The notes: generated from the sequence alone by a model not told the origin. A stretch of 64,000 nt of DNA from an uncultured delta proteobacterium (GCA_903911145.1 CAIWCD010000002.1:124001-188000), one strand, 5' to 3'. Counted from the stretch's first letter, positions 35,862-44,149 are shown. Made by a program: numbers and translations.

Positions 35862-36409
35862 CACGGAGCCACCGAGCCGATCTCGTCGAAGCAGAGGGAG
35901 CCCTGCGCGCAGACGAGCTGGGTTGCGGTGCAGCCACCGTCGCCGCTGCAGCAATCGACGAGCTGTCCGCACTTCTGCGCGGCGCTGCAGTCGCTGTCCT
36001 GCGTGCACGAGGGAGGATCGGTGCGCACGGTGAGCTGGCCCTGCACGGTCGCGCTCTTGCCGTCGAGATCGACGACCGTCAACTGCACCGCATAGACGCC
36101 CTCCGACGCGTACGCGTGTGTCGCGATCGGCGAGCCCTGATCGAGCGAGGCCGAGCCATCGCCGAAGTCGAACTTGTAGTGCGCAATCGCGCCGCCGGCG
36201 CTTACCGAATCTGTGGCCGTGAACGAGAGCGGATCGGTCGGTGCGCCGAAGTGCGGCAGCCAGAGGCGGGCGAGCGGCGCGTGCGTCGCAGCGGGATCAG
36301 GCAGCGGCGCATTCGAGCCGCCGCAAGCGACGACGCCGCAGAGCAGCAGGGCCGCGGCAACACAGGTGCGAACGAGCGCGTTCGGGATCTGGGCGGGATG
36401 GGTCGTCAT
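35861..36409 (-). CDS. lipoprotein with PKD domain
   Basis: 182 residues. The signal peptide (ALVRTCVAAALLLCGVVAC) ends in VVAC followed by GGSN. A PKD-type beta-sandwich covers about residues 50-130 (YKFDFGDGSASLDQG, THAYASEGVYAVQLTV). A Cys-rich tail (CTQDSDCSAAQKC, DCCSGDGGC, CAQGSLCFDEIG) resembles the small disulfide modules common in myxobacterial surface proteins. It is coupled to the following lipoprotein by TGATG. Function unknown. Confidence 0.7.
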   Translation of the reverse strand: MTTHPAQIPNALVRTCVAAALLLCGVVACGGSNAPLPDPAATHAPLARLWLPHFGAPTDPLSFTATDSVSAGGAIAHYKFDFGDGSASLDQGSPIATHAYASEGVYAVQLTVVDLDGKSATVQGQLTVRTDPPSCTQDSDCSAAQKCGQLVDCCSGDGGCTATQLVCAQGSLCFDEIGSVAP

Positions 36410-36503
36410 CGAGGGCGCGCACTGTAGCAAGAGTCCGCGCGCAGTGTATGTCGGGCGCTGGTCGGCACGCACGGCAGCCGTGGAGGCATTCACCCCGGAT
36501 CAA

Positions 36504-36631
36504 GCCGCGCGGGAGCCGGATGTGGCGGCCGCGCGCAGTTCAGCAGCGGCCGCACCACTCTTCGCAGTGAGCACGGACGCCAGCCGCGGATGCATGTTTG
36601 AGCACGGCCGCCACATCCGGTCCCGCGCGGC
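36504..36631 (-). repeat. structured inverted-repeat element E2, 3' of the LON-domain gene
   Basis: Arms 36504-36530 and 36606-36631 (beginning GCCGCGCGGGA and ending GTGGCGGCC) are complementary except for one extra G, with a 75-base interior. Read on the minus strand the loop has ACATGCATCCGCGGCTG, a small CACT/AGTG hairpin and GTGCGGCCGCT, as in E1. It starts 8 bases after the stop of the LON-domain gene, in the same orientation to its gene as E1 is to mreB. Confidence 0.85.
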
Positions 36632-36638
36632 GGCCACG

Positions 36639-37313
36639 CTAATTGAGCTGCTCTCCGCGCGGCATCGTCCTGGCGAGGATGGCCGTCGCGGCGTCGTAGA
36701 CCCGTTGGAGCCGCCGCGGCACGTTCAGCTCCTCGAGGAGCGCCTGCCTATCGCGCGTCGTATCGAGGATCGCCGCGCCCACCAGATCGGCCAGCTCGCT
36801 CGCGCTCTCGGCCTGCGCTGCATGCTCGAGGAGCGCCTGCGGCCCGCGGCCAGGAAGACTCGTGCAGAACGTGAGCAGCAGCTGCCGCAGCTGCTCGGAC
36901 AAGTGCGCCGCCTGCTCGCTGTCTCCATCTTCGTCCTCGAGCAGTTCGGCACGCACGCGGCGGAACGGCTCGTCGCCCGCGATCTCCGCGCGAATGCGCG
37001 CCCGCGCGATCCCGCGAACCACGATGTTCGAGCGGCCCTCCTCGAGCGGCTCCGACTCGACGATCCGCCCCACGCCGATGATCGGCAACAGGCGCACCGG
37101 CTCGACCAGCTCGCCCGAGAGCAGCGCGACGGGATGAATCTGCGCCAGCGCCAGCGGCTCCTCGTGCGCAAGGCAGCTCGCGATCATCGCCTGGTAGCGC
37201 GGCTCGAAGATGTGCAGAGGGACGAGCTCGTGCGGCAGCAGCACCGCCTCGGGCAGAGGGAAGATCGGGAGGTACGAGAGATCGGAGGGGGAGAGCTCGG
37301 AGTCGTCGCTCAT
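36639..37313 (-). CDS. stand-alone LON substrate-binding (PUA-like) domain protein
   Basis: 224 residues. YLPIFPLPEAVLLPHELVPLHIFEPRYQAMI (about 13-43) and VGRIVESEPLEEGRSNIVVRGIARARI match the N-terminal domain of Lon protease; there is no AAA or protease part. Such small proteins occur widely but their role is not settled. The ATG at 37313 begins the conserved stretch; an in-frame TTG upstream at 37376 would add 21 poorly conserved residues. Element E2 follows the stop. Confidence 0.82.
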   Translation of the reverse strand: MSDDSELSPSDLSYLPIFPLPEAVLLPHELVPLHIFEPRYQAMIASCLAHEEPLALAQIHPVALLSGELVEPVRLLPIIGVGRIVESEPLEEGRSNIVVRGIARARIRAEIAGDEPFRRVRAELLEDEDGDSEQAAHLSEQLRQLLLTFCTSLPGRGPQALLEHAAQAESASELADLVGAAILDTTRDRQALLEELNVPRRLQRVYDAATAILARTMPRGEQLN

Positions 37314-37380
37314 GGACGAGACGATGCTGCGAAACGGCGCGGGCGACAACAAATCGGACTGCGCGCGCCGGCTCAATCCG

Positions 37381-37968
37381 CTACTTCAGCAGGAGGAGAA
37401 CCACGAAGCCGACCGCTGCACGCGCGGCACCGCCAACCGCCAGCGCAGGGCTGTTGAACCTTCCCGAGACAAGCATCGCCGAGAGTCCCGCGATCACGAT
37501 TCCCCACGGAATCGACGTTCGGCGCTTCGCCTTATCCTCGCGGCTGGGCCATCGCTTGCCTGCGAGCCACTCGTTCCACCTCTTGTCGAGAAGCGGCTGC
37601 ACGCGCGCGTACGTCTCCCATGTATTCGGAAGCTCGTACGGCGATGCACATCCAGCGGGGAGCACCGCGTCGAGGTCGGAAAGATACTGCTCGTAATACG
37701 CAGACGCGAAGTCGTTCCCGGCCGCGGAGAGATCTTCGCGGGACAGTCGGCCATCGCAATGGGCGCACAGATAGGCCGGGCCTGTCGTTGAATGCGCGCG
37801 CAGGCGGGCAAGCTCTTCCGGCGACTCCTTCTCGTGTAGCTCGCCGACGAGGCCACGTTCAGCGGCCCAAGCAAAGAAGAGCCCGATGTGCATCGCAGCG
37901 GCCAGCTCGGTGCGATCGCCTTTGAGGTGGTACCCGACGTCGTCGTATTTCGCGGACACCCTCGCCAT
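37381..37968 (-). CDS. conserved protein of unknown function with C-terminal hydrophobic tail
   Basis: 195 residues. The N-terminus (KYDDVGYHLKGDRTELAAAMHIGLFFAWAAERGLVG) resembles a DUF7832-like domain. CAHCDGRLSRED looks like half of a zinc site. Near the C-terminus there is a positively charged stretch and two short hydrophobic segments (IPWGIVIAGLSAMLVSG, GGAARAAVGFVVLLLLK) that may anchor it. Codon use is less GC-rich than in the neighbours. The ATG at 37968 lacks a clear ribosome site. Confidence 0.65.
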   Translation of the reverse strand: MARVSAKYDDVGYHLKGDRTELAAAMHIGLFFAWAAERGLVGELHEKESPEELARLRAHSTTGPAYLCAHCDGRLSREDLSAAGNDFASAYYEQYLSDLDAVLPAGCASPYELPNTWETYARVQPLLDKRWNEWLAGKRWPSREDKAKRRTSIPWGIVIAGLSAMLVSGRFNSPALAVGGAARAAVGFVVLLLLK

Positions 37969-38003
37969 GCAGCCAACGTAGCTCGCGCCGAGGTCGTCGT
38001 CGC

Positions 38004-38043
38004 CAAAAACAAAAGCGCCGCGACCCAATCAGGATCGCGGCGC
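38004..38043 (-). terminator. Rho-independent terminator of hppA
   Basis: On the minus strand, GCGCCGCGA and TCGCGGCGC form a perfect 9-bp stem with an 11-base loop, followed by TTTTGTTTTTGG. It lies 46 bases after the hppA stop, with the palindrome at 38053-38076 in between. Confidence 0.85.
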
Positions 38044-38052
38044 CGTTGTGTC

Positions 38053-38076
38053 GAAAACAGACAGCTGTCTGTTTTC
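38053..38076. repeat. perfect 24-bp palindrome 3' of hppA
   Basis: Half-site GAAAACAGACAG is followed directly by its reverse complement with no spacer. It lies 12 bases after the hppA stop and just before the terminator. A palindrome with zero loop fits a dimeric protein site better than an RNA hairpin, but either is possible. Confidence 0.7.
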
Positions 38077-38088
38077 TGTCGAGAGCCT

Positions 38089-40527
38089 CTACGCCTTCGC
38101 GCTCTTGATGCCCGTCTCGATGCGCATTCCGTAGAACGAGCGCCAGACGAAGACGACGGAGACGGCGAAGAAGATGCCCGCGAGGACGAGCCGCGTGGCC
38201 GTCGGCATCTCGGTCGCGAGCTCGACGGCGAGCAGGCCGAAGAGGGTGGTGAACTTGATGATCGGGTTCATCGCCACCGACGAGGTGTCCTTGAAGGGAT
38301 CGCCGACGGTGTCGCCGACGACCGCGGCCGCGTGCAGCGGCGTGCCCTTCTGCTTCAACTCGACCTCAACGATCTTCTTCGCGTTGTCCCAGGCGCCGCC
38401 CGCGTTGGCCATGAAGATCGCCTGGTAGAGACCGAACACCGCGATCGAGATCAGGTACCCGATGAAGAAGTAGCTCTCGAGGCAGGCGAACGCGAGCGTC
38501 GTGAAGAAGACGACCAGGAAGATGTTGAACATGCCCTTCTGCGCGTACTGCGTGCAGATCTCGACGACCTTCTTCGAGTCGCTGATCGAGGCCTTGGTCG
38601 CGCCCGAGTCGAGCTTGATGTTGGCCTTGATGAACTCGACCGCGCGGTAGGCGCCAGTGGACACGGCCTGCGTCGATGCGCCCGTGAACCAGTAGATGAT
38701 CGCGCCGCCAGCGATGAGGCCGAGCATGAACGGGGGGTGCATGAGCGAGAGGTAGTTGAGCAGCTCGGGCTTGAGGCCCTCGGTGAGCACCATGATGATC
38801 GAGAAGATCATCGTGGTCGCGCCGACGACGGCCGTTCCGATGAGCACCGGCTTCGCGGTGGCCTTGAACGTGTTGCCCGCGCCGTCGTTCTCCTCGAGGA
38901 AGTGCTTGCCCTTCTCGAAGTTGAGGTCGAAGCCGAACTTCTGCTTCACCTCGGCGGCGATGTTCGGGAGCGTCTCGATGACGGAGAGCTCGTAGACCGA
39001 CTGCGCGTTGTCCGTGACCGGACCGTAGCTGTCGACCGCGATGGTGACCGGGCCCATGCCGAGGAAGCCGAACGCGACGAGGCCGAAGGCGAAGACCGCC
39101 GAGGCGTCGGTGTGGCCGACGGTCATGATCGGGCCGAGGCCCATGCCGGCGACGAGGTAAGCAACGCCCATCAGCACGACGAAGATCATGCCGAGCCAGT
39201 AGGCGCTGAAGTTACCCGCCGTGAGTCCCGCGAGAACGTTGAGCGACGCGCCCCCCTCGCGCGAGGCCGTAACGACCTCCTGCACGTGAGCCGACTTCGT
39301 CGAGGTGAACACCTTGACGACCTCGGGGATGATCGCGCCGGCGAGCGTGCCGCAGGTGATGATCGTCGAGAGCTTCCACCAGAGCGTCGGGTCGTTGCCG
39401 AAGTCGGGGAGGAGCAGGTAGCTCACGCCGTACGTCATGATCACCGAGACGATCGAGGTCAGCCACACCAGCAGCGTGAGCGGCTGCTCGAAGTCCATGT
39501 GGTCCGCGTTGGCGTAGCGCGCCTTCGCGATCGCCTCATTGATGAAGTACGAGGCGACGGACGCGATGACCATCATGATGCGCATCGCGAAGATCCAGAC
39601 GAGCAGCTGGACCTGCTGGATGGGCGAGGCGACGGCGAGGAGGATGAAGCTGATGAGCGCGACGCCCGTGACGCCGTAGGTCTCGAAGCCGTCGGCCGAG
39701 GGACCGACCGAGTCGCCCGCGTTGTCGCCCGTGCAGTCGGCGATGACGCCGGGGTTGCGCGCGTCGTCTTCCTTGATGTTGAAGACGATCTTCATGAGGT
39801 CGGAGCCGATGTCGGCGATCTTCGTGAAGATGCCGCCCGCGATGCGCAGCGCCGAGGCGCCGAGCGACTCACCGATCGCAAATCCGATGAAGCACGGTCC
39901 CGCGTAGCTCGAGGGCACAAACAGCAGAATGCAGAGCATGAGGAAGAGCTCGGTCGAGATGAGCATGGTGCCGATGCTCATGCCGGCCTTGAGCGGAATC
40001 GCGTAGGTCGGGAACGGCTTGCCCTTGAGGCTCGCGAAGGCCGTGCGCGAGTTCGCGAACGTGTTCACGCGGATGCCGAACCAGGCGACGCCGTAGCTGC
40101 CGGCGATGCCGACGAGGCTGAAGCCGATGATGACCGCGACCTTCAGCGGCTCGAAGTGCCGGAGGAAGCCGAAGTAGACGATCATGATCGCGCCGATGAA
40201 CAGCTCGAGGATCATGATGAACTTGCCCTGCGTGACGAGATACGTCTTGCACGTCTCGTAGATCAGCTCGCTGACGTCGAGCATGCTCTGGTGGACGTCC
40301 ATCTTCTGCAGCTGCTTGTAGATGATCATGCCGAACGCGAGGCCGGCGACGCAGACGATCAGGCCGAGCATGAGCAACGTGCGCCCGGTCATGCCGAGGA
40401 ACTTGACCATCTCGAGGTCAGGGAGAACCAGCTTCGACTCATCGGCGAAGGCGGCGGGGGCGAGCGCGAAGGAACAGATCGCGGCCGCGGCGGCAAAGGC
40501 GCGCGACTTGAGGGACGTGGTCTGCAT
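38089..40527 (-). CDS. hppA: membrane-bound proton/sodium-translocating pyrophosphatase
   Basis: 812 residues with about 16 membrane helices. It hydrolyses pyrophosphate and pumps H+ and/or Na+. Active-site segments are GGIFTKIADIGSDLMKIVF, DDARNPGVIADCTGDNAGDSVG (Asp cluster), ETYGVTGVALISF and GDTVGDPFKDTSSVAMNPII. The segment GNTFKATAK carries Lys where potassium-dependent enzymes have Ala, which predicts the potassium-independent type. The N-terminus looks like a cleavable signal peptide (AFAAAAAICSFALAPAAFA), which many homologues lack. The ATG at 40527 is followed by this signal; no strong ribosome site is visible. Confidence 0.95.
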   Translation of the reverse strand: MQTTSLKSRAFAAAAAICSFALAPAAFADESKLVLPDLEMVKFLGMTGRTLLMLGLIVCVAGLAFGMIIYKQLQKMDVHQSMLDVSELIYETCKTYLVTQGKFIMILELFIGAIMIVYFGFLRHFEPLKVAVIIGFSLVGIAGSYGVAWFGIRVNTFANSRTAFASLKGKPFPTYAIPLKAGMSIGTMLISTELFLMLCILLFVPSSYAGPCFIGFAIGESLGASALRIAGGIFTKIADIGSDLMKIVFNIKEDDARNPGVIADCTGDNAGDSVGPSADGFETYGVTGVALISFILLAVASPIQQVQLLVWIFAMRIMMVIASVASYFINEAIAKARYANADHMDFEQPLTLLVWLTSIVSVIMTYGVSYLLLPDFGNDPTLWWKLSTIITCGTLAGAIIPEVVKVFTSTKSAHVQEVVTASREGGASLNVLAGLTAGNFSAYWLGMIFVVLMGVAYLVAGMGLGPIMTVGHTDASAVFAFGLVAFGFLGMGPVTIAVDSYGPVTDNAQSVYELSVIETLPNIAAEVKQKFGFDLNFEKGKHFLEENDGAGNTFKATAKPVLIGTAVVGATTMIFSIIMVLTEGLKPELLNYLSLMHPPFMLGLIAGGAIIYWFTGASTQAVSTGAYRAVEFIKANIKLDSGATKASISDSKKVVEICTQYAQKGMFNIFLVVFFTTLAFACLESYFFIGYLISIAVFGLYQAIFMANAGGAWDNAKKIVEVELKQKGTPLHAAAVVGDTVGDPFKDTSSVAMNPIIKFTTLFGLLAVELATEMPTATRLVLAGIFFAVSVVFVWRSFYGMRIETGIKSAKA

Positions 40528-40687
40528 GGAAGATGGATCTCCGCTTTGAGTTGAATGCACCGGGATTTTGGGGCGGCGCAACATAGAGAGATCGTCCCGA
40601 TGTGGCAAGAACTCCGGGCAGGCCGAATGACCGACAGCGCACCGTCAAGCGGCGGCTTGTGCGCGCACGAGGCTCCCCCTAGCGTCG

Positions 40688-42715
40688 ATGGTTCACGCCA
40701 TGGAGGCCGACTTGCTGCCGCAGACCGCCCGTGCTTCGCTTTTCGTTTCGCTCCTCCTCGTGCTCGCGAGCGCGCCCACCCTCGCTGAGCGCGCCGCCCT
40801 GCGCGGGCCGCACCACGCGCCGTCACCTCAGTTGCAAACCGCCTCGACGCCCGTCACGCCGCCGCACCTCACCTACTGCGGCGGCAAGGTCCTCTCGCAG
40901 GCCCAGCTCGTCGCCGTCCTCTGGGGCCCGCCCGATGCGCTCCAGCCGAGCGCCTCCTGCACCAGCGATCTCGCCAGCTGCCTACGCGCCTGGTTTCCCG
41001 CATTCGTCGCGAGTCCCCAGTTCAACTGGCTCGACGAGTACCAGACGACCGTGACCGGCCCTGACGGCAACCCGGGCACGGGCCAGCACATCGGCGCGCC
41101 GAGCTTCGCCGGCGTCTTCCAGATCACGCCGGCGAATACCGCGTCCAAGGTCGGTCAATCGGAGATTGAAGCCGAGCTCGTCGCGCAGATCCAGAACCAC
41201 GTCCTGCCCGCCCCCAATGCGGCCGACGAGACGATCTACGAGGTCTTCTTCCCGCTTACCGTCGACCCGTCGGACAACGGCTTCCAAGCCTGCCAGGACT
41301 TCTGCGCCTACCACGACAGCTGGCACGCGTCCGCGCTCGGCACCAACGGGATCATCGCGATCATGCCGTCAGGCATGCCGCCCGGATATTCGGGAGGCCG
41401 CGACTGCTCGAAGTGCGGAGAGCGCAACGACTGGTTCGCCAACCTGAGCGGCTCGATCGCGCACGAGACGGTTGAAGCGATTACCGACCCCTTCCCTGGC
41501 GGCTCGTGCGGCAGCCCCACCGGTTGGCTCGACACGGCGCAGGCCGATGCGATGAGCAACCATGGCGAGATCGGCGACGCCTGCGAGGGTCTCCCGGACA
41601 CGCACCTCAGCGCGCAGATCACCGAGGTCTCGTTCAGCGATCCAGCAGACGCCGGCTACGTCTACGTCGTGCAGCGCGAGTGGTCGAACCACTACTCTGC
41701 GTGCCTCGGCACCGTCGATGACGCCTTCACCGTCTCGGGGCCCGCGCAAGAGGTCCTCGGCGCGCCGGGCGGCTCGACGGACGTGACGATCACAACCAGC
41801 ACTGCTGTCGACGCCGGCACGCCGCTGATGGTGAAGCTTGCGGCGCACGGGTTGCCCTCGTACGCGACTGCCACGTTCAACCCGGCGACGGTCTCGGCAG
41901 GCCAGACGTCGACGCTCTCGCTGGCTCTGGCTGCGGGCGCGCCGACCTCGGGCTTCAGCTTCGGAATCACGGGCGAGACCGGCTCCTCGCAGGCCCAGAC
42001 CGTCCTTTCCGTCGGCACCGCAGACTTCTCCGCGACGCTCTCTCCACAGACGACGATTGCGTTGACCGCGGGCGGCGCTGCGGCCACGGCGACTCTCTCG
42101 ACACAGCTCCTGAGCGGCAACGCGCGCGGCTTCACGCTGCGGACCACGGGCGCGGCCGGCGTGACGATCTCACCGACCACCGGGCAACTGGGCACGCCGC
42201 TGACACTCTCGCTCTCCGCCGCCGCGGGGGCACCGTCCGCGAGCAGCTCGCTCAGCCTCACCGTGACGTCGGCAGGCGTGACGCACACGACCAGCATTCC
42301 GCTGGAGATCAGCGGGGACGACGCGACGCTGGCGGTCCCGGACGGCCTGACCGTTGCGCAGGGGGGAACGACGAAGTTCACCGTCACCAGCGCGACCAAG
42401 GCCGGCAATCCGCAGGCGCTCACGCTCTCCTCAACCCATCTACCCACAGGAGCCACGGCGACCTTCTCTCCCGCACAGATCACGTCAGGACAGAGCGCGA
42501 CGTTGACGCTCTCGGTGCCGGCGACGCAGCCGCTTGCTCCGTTCACCTTCACGATCGTCGGCACGGGTCCGATTGCACCGATCTCGCTGGCGGCACCCGT
42601 GACGGTCGTTGCGCCGCCGAGCGGCTGCGCGCAGACGGACGCTCTCTCGCTGGCGCTGCTCGGCCTTCTCGTGCTTGGCGTAAGAAAGCGCGCGCGCCCC
42701 CCCAGCGCGGTCTAG
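40688..42715 (+). CDS. secreted protein with HETVEA motif and MYXO-CTERM-like tail
   Basis: 675 residues. Order: signal peptide (about 12-33), a domain of about 300 residues (HLTYCGGKVLSQAQLVAVLWG ... SIAHETVEAITDPFPGG), then three repeated Ser/Thr/Ala-rich beta modules (about 355-640; repeating LTLSLSAAAGAPS-type strands), and a C-terminal tail of Cys, hydrophobic segment and RKRAR (CAQTDALSLALLGLLVLG, then RKR) as in MYXO-CTERM sorted proteins. HETVEAITDP resembles a metal-binding HExxEA motif found in secreted peptidase-like families of actinobacteria and myxobacteria. Proteolytic activity is inference. An ATG at 40700 is an alternative start. Confidence 0.75.
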   Translation: MVHAMEADLLPQTARASLFVSLLLVLASAPTLAERAALRGPHHAPSPQLQTASTPVTPPHLTYCGGKVLSQAQLVAVLWGPPDALQPSASCTSDLASCLRAWFPAFVASPQFNWLDEYQTTVTGPDGNPGTGQHIGAPSFAGVFQITPANTASKVGQSEIEAELVAQIQNHVLPAPNAADETIYEVFFPLTVDPSDNGFQACQDFCAYHDSWHASALGTNGIIAIMPSGMPPGYSGGRDCSKCGERNDWFANLSGSIAHETVEAITDPFPGGSCGSPTGWLDTAQADAMSNHGEIGDACEGLPDTHLSAQITEVSFSDPADAGYVYVVQREWSNHYSACLGTVDDAFTVSGPAQEVLGAPGGSTDVTITTSTAVDAGTPLMVKLAAHGLPSYATATFNPATVSAGQTSTLSLALAAGAPTSGFSFGITGETGSSQAQTVLSVGTADFSATLSPQTTIALTAGGAAATATLSTQLLSGNARGFTLRTTGAAGVTISPTTGQLGTPLTLSLSAAAGAPSASSSLSLTVTSAGVTHTTSIPLEISGDDATLAVPDGLTVAQGGTTKFTVTSATKAGNPQALTLSSTHLPTGATATFSPAQITSGQSATLTLSVPATQPLAPFTFTIVGTGPIAPISLAAPVTVVAPPSGCAQTDALSLALLGLLVLGVRKRARPPSAV

Positions 42716-43000
42716 CGCGCGATCGGGAACACCACTGCTCGCCGAGTTGCTGTTGGGGAAGGTCAAGCTCACTGAAACGCTTTCCCTCTTCCACGAGCAG
42801 AGGCGGCCCAAGGTGGTCGGCACGCTCAGGCGAGTTCTTCGTTGTTCCGCGCGGTGTCGAGCACAAAACCGTGGCCTCGAGTGGCGAAGCGAGTGCACAG
42901 CGCTTCGAGCCAGCCGAGACGCGCAACACCGGCAACGTCTTCGACGAGACCTTCCCCGCCCCGCAGGGAGTCGCGACCTGGCTGCGGCCGCGCCTCTCAG
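42716..43000. other. non-coding stretch between convergent genes
   Basis: About 285 bases between the MYXO-CTERM protein gene and the terminator of the TolR genes. Short frames exist on both strands (for example MASSGEASAQRFEPAET on the plus strand) but none has a ribosome site, length or composition that I would defend. It may contain a decayed gene remnant. Confidence 0.4.
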
Positions 43001-43038
43001 GAAACGAAAACGGGCGCGACCCCGAAGGACCGCGCCCG
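43001..43038 (-). terminator. Rho-independent terminator of the tolQRR operon
   Basis: On the minus strand CGGGCGCGGTCC pairs with GGGTCGCGCCCG (12 positions, two G-U) around a TTCG tetraloop, followed by TTTTCGTTTC. It lies 27 bases after the last TolR-like stop. Confidence 0.9.
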
Positions 43039-43064
43039 CTTCGCTGCTTGAGGATCTCTCGAGA

Positions 43065-43637
43065 CTAATTGACCGGAGCCGCCGCAGCGTCCTTGTTCGC
43101 GCCCTTCGCCAGCGCCGCGAACGTGATGTTGCCGAAGCCGCTCTGGTTGCAGGCGAACATCACCTTCTTGATCACCTTGAAGGCGATCTTCTTGTCGGCC
43201 TGCACGTTCACGAGGCCGCGGAACGGATGCTCGGGATCGTTTGCGTGGATCTGGTCGTAGACGCGCTTCTGCTCGCGCAGTGCATCTTCGAGCTCGGGAA
43301 CGTTGAGCACGTCGCTCTTGGTCAGATCCTCGGTCTGCGCGATCTGCTTGCCATCGAGCGTGACCGCGTCCGCGGAAACCGAGACGACCGGCGCCCGCTC
43401 AAGCTGCGCACCGTGCACCGCGTACGGAAGCTTGATGTCCTTCGACATGTAGAGAACGTCGCCGCTCGCGGAGAAGTTCTGGATGAGGAAGATGACGATG
43501 ATGGTGAACATGTCGACGAGCGACGTGAGCATCAGCTCGGCGTAGCCGCCCTTCTTGCCGCGAGCGAACTTCGCGCCGAACACCTTGCTCTTCGCGATGC
43601 GCGCGCACGGCCGCTTTCCTGGAGTGACGATGGCCAT
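43065..43637 (-). CDS. TolR/ExbD-like protein 2
   Basis: 190 residues. It has one membrane helix near the N-terminus (LTSLVDMFTIIVIFLIQNF) with the Asp of the ion path in SLVDMFT, then a periplasmic domain (LNVPELEDALREQ, VNVQADKKIAFKVIKKVMF). It is 8 bases downstream of the first TolR-like gene and ends the operon at a strong terminator. One TolQ-like with two TolR-like subunits is the arrangement of the AglR-AglQ-AglS gliding motor of Myxococcus. A TonB-like or Tol-Pal role is the alternative. Confidence 0.87.
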   Translation of the reverse strand: MAIVTPGKRPCARIAKSKVFGAKFARGKKGGYAELMLTSLVDMFTIIVIFLIQNFSASGDVLYMSKDIKLPYAVHGAQLERAPVVSVSADAVTLDGKQIAQTEDLTKSDVLNVPELEDALREQKRVYDQIHANDPEHPFRGLVNVQADKKIAFKVIKKVMFACNQSGFGNITFAALAKGANKDAAAAPVN

Positions 43638-43645
43638 GGCGTGTC

Positions 43646-44119
43646 CTAGTTGAGCGGCGCGACGGTGACGGCGTGGAGCTGCTCGCCGAGGCAGGAGTCG
43701 ACCGCGTTCACGAGGTCGTCGTATGCGACGGCGTCCTCGGGCTGCACGGTGATCGCCTGCTGGTCCGGCAGCGTCGCCTTCAAGGTCTTGAGCTTGTCGG
43801 CGAGGGTCTTGCGATCGAACGTGAGCCCCGCCTCCTTGTCCTGGACCTTGGGGATGTCGATCGAAGAGCCGGCGATGTTGAGCGCGTAGCCCTTGTCGGT
43901 GAGGAGCAGTTTGACGTCGATCGTCTCCTGCTTCTTCTCTTCATTGGGCGGACCGCCGCTCGAGGCGACCTGCAGGCCCGCGATCTGCGTCCACACTGCC
44001 GTGATCAGCAGGAAGCTGATGCAGCAGGAGAGCAGATCGATGAACGGGACAAGGTTCAAGGAGGCGTCGAGCGCCTTCTTTTTGCCTTTCCCGGATTCTA
44101 CTGGTGCTGCACCGGCCAT
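43646..44119 (-). CDS. TolR/ExbD-like protein 1
   Basis: 157 residues. The N-terminal helix LVPFIDLLSCCISFLLITAVWTQ holds the conserved Asp. The periplasmic part (IAGSSIDIPKVQDKEAGL, VQPEDAVAYDDLVNAVDSC) is shorter than in the partner. It lies 30 bases after the TolQ-like gene and 8 bases before the second TolR-like gene. Confidence 0.87.
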   Translation of the reverse strand: MAGAAPVESGKGKKKALDASLNLVPFIDLLSCCISFLLITAVWTQIAGLQVASSGGPPNEEKKQETIDVKLLLTDKGYALNIAGSSIDIPKVQDKEAGLTFDRKTLADKLKTLKATLPDQQAITVQPEDAVAYDDLVNAVDSCLGEQLHAVTVAPLN

Positions 44120-44149
44120 GAGTGGCTCCTTTCTTCAGCAGAAAAAGAG

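Noticed and set aside
37888-40554. Very long plus-strand frame (888 codons) opposite hppA
   Set aside because: It is an antisense shadow: Arg/Asp/Glu-rich composition from GC-rich third positions, no ribosome site, while the minus strand encodes an unmistakable pyrophosphatase.
42871-43068. Small plus-strand frame (65 codons) before the tolQRR terminator
   Set aside because: It runs through the terminator hairpin, has no ribosome site and no similarity I can recognise.
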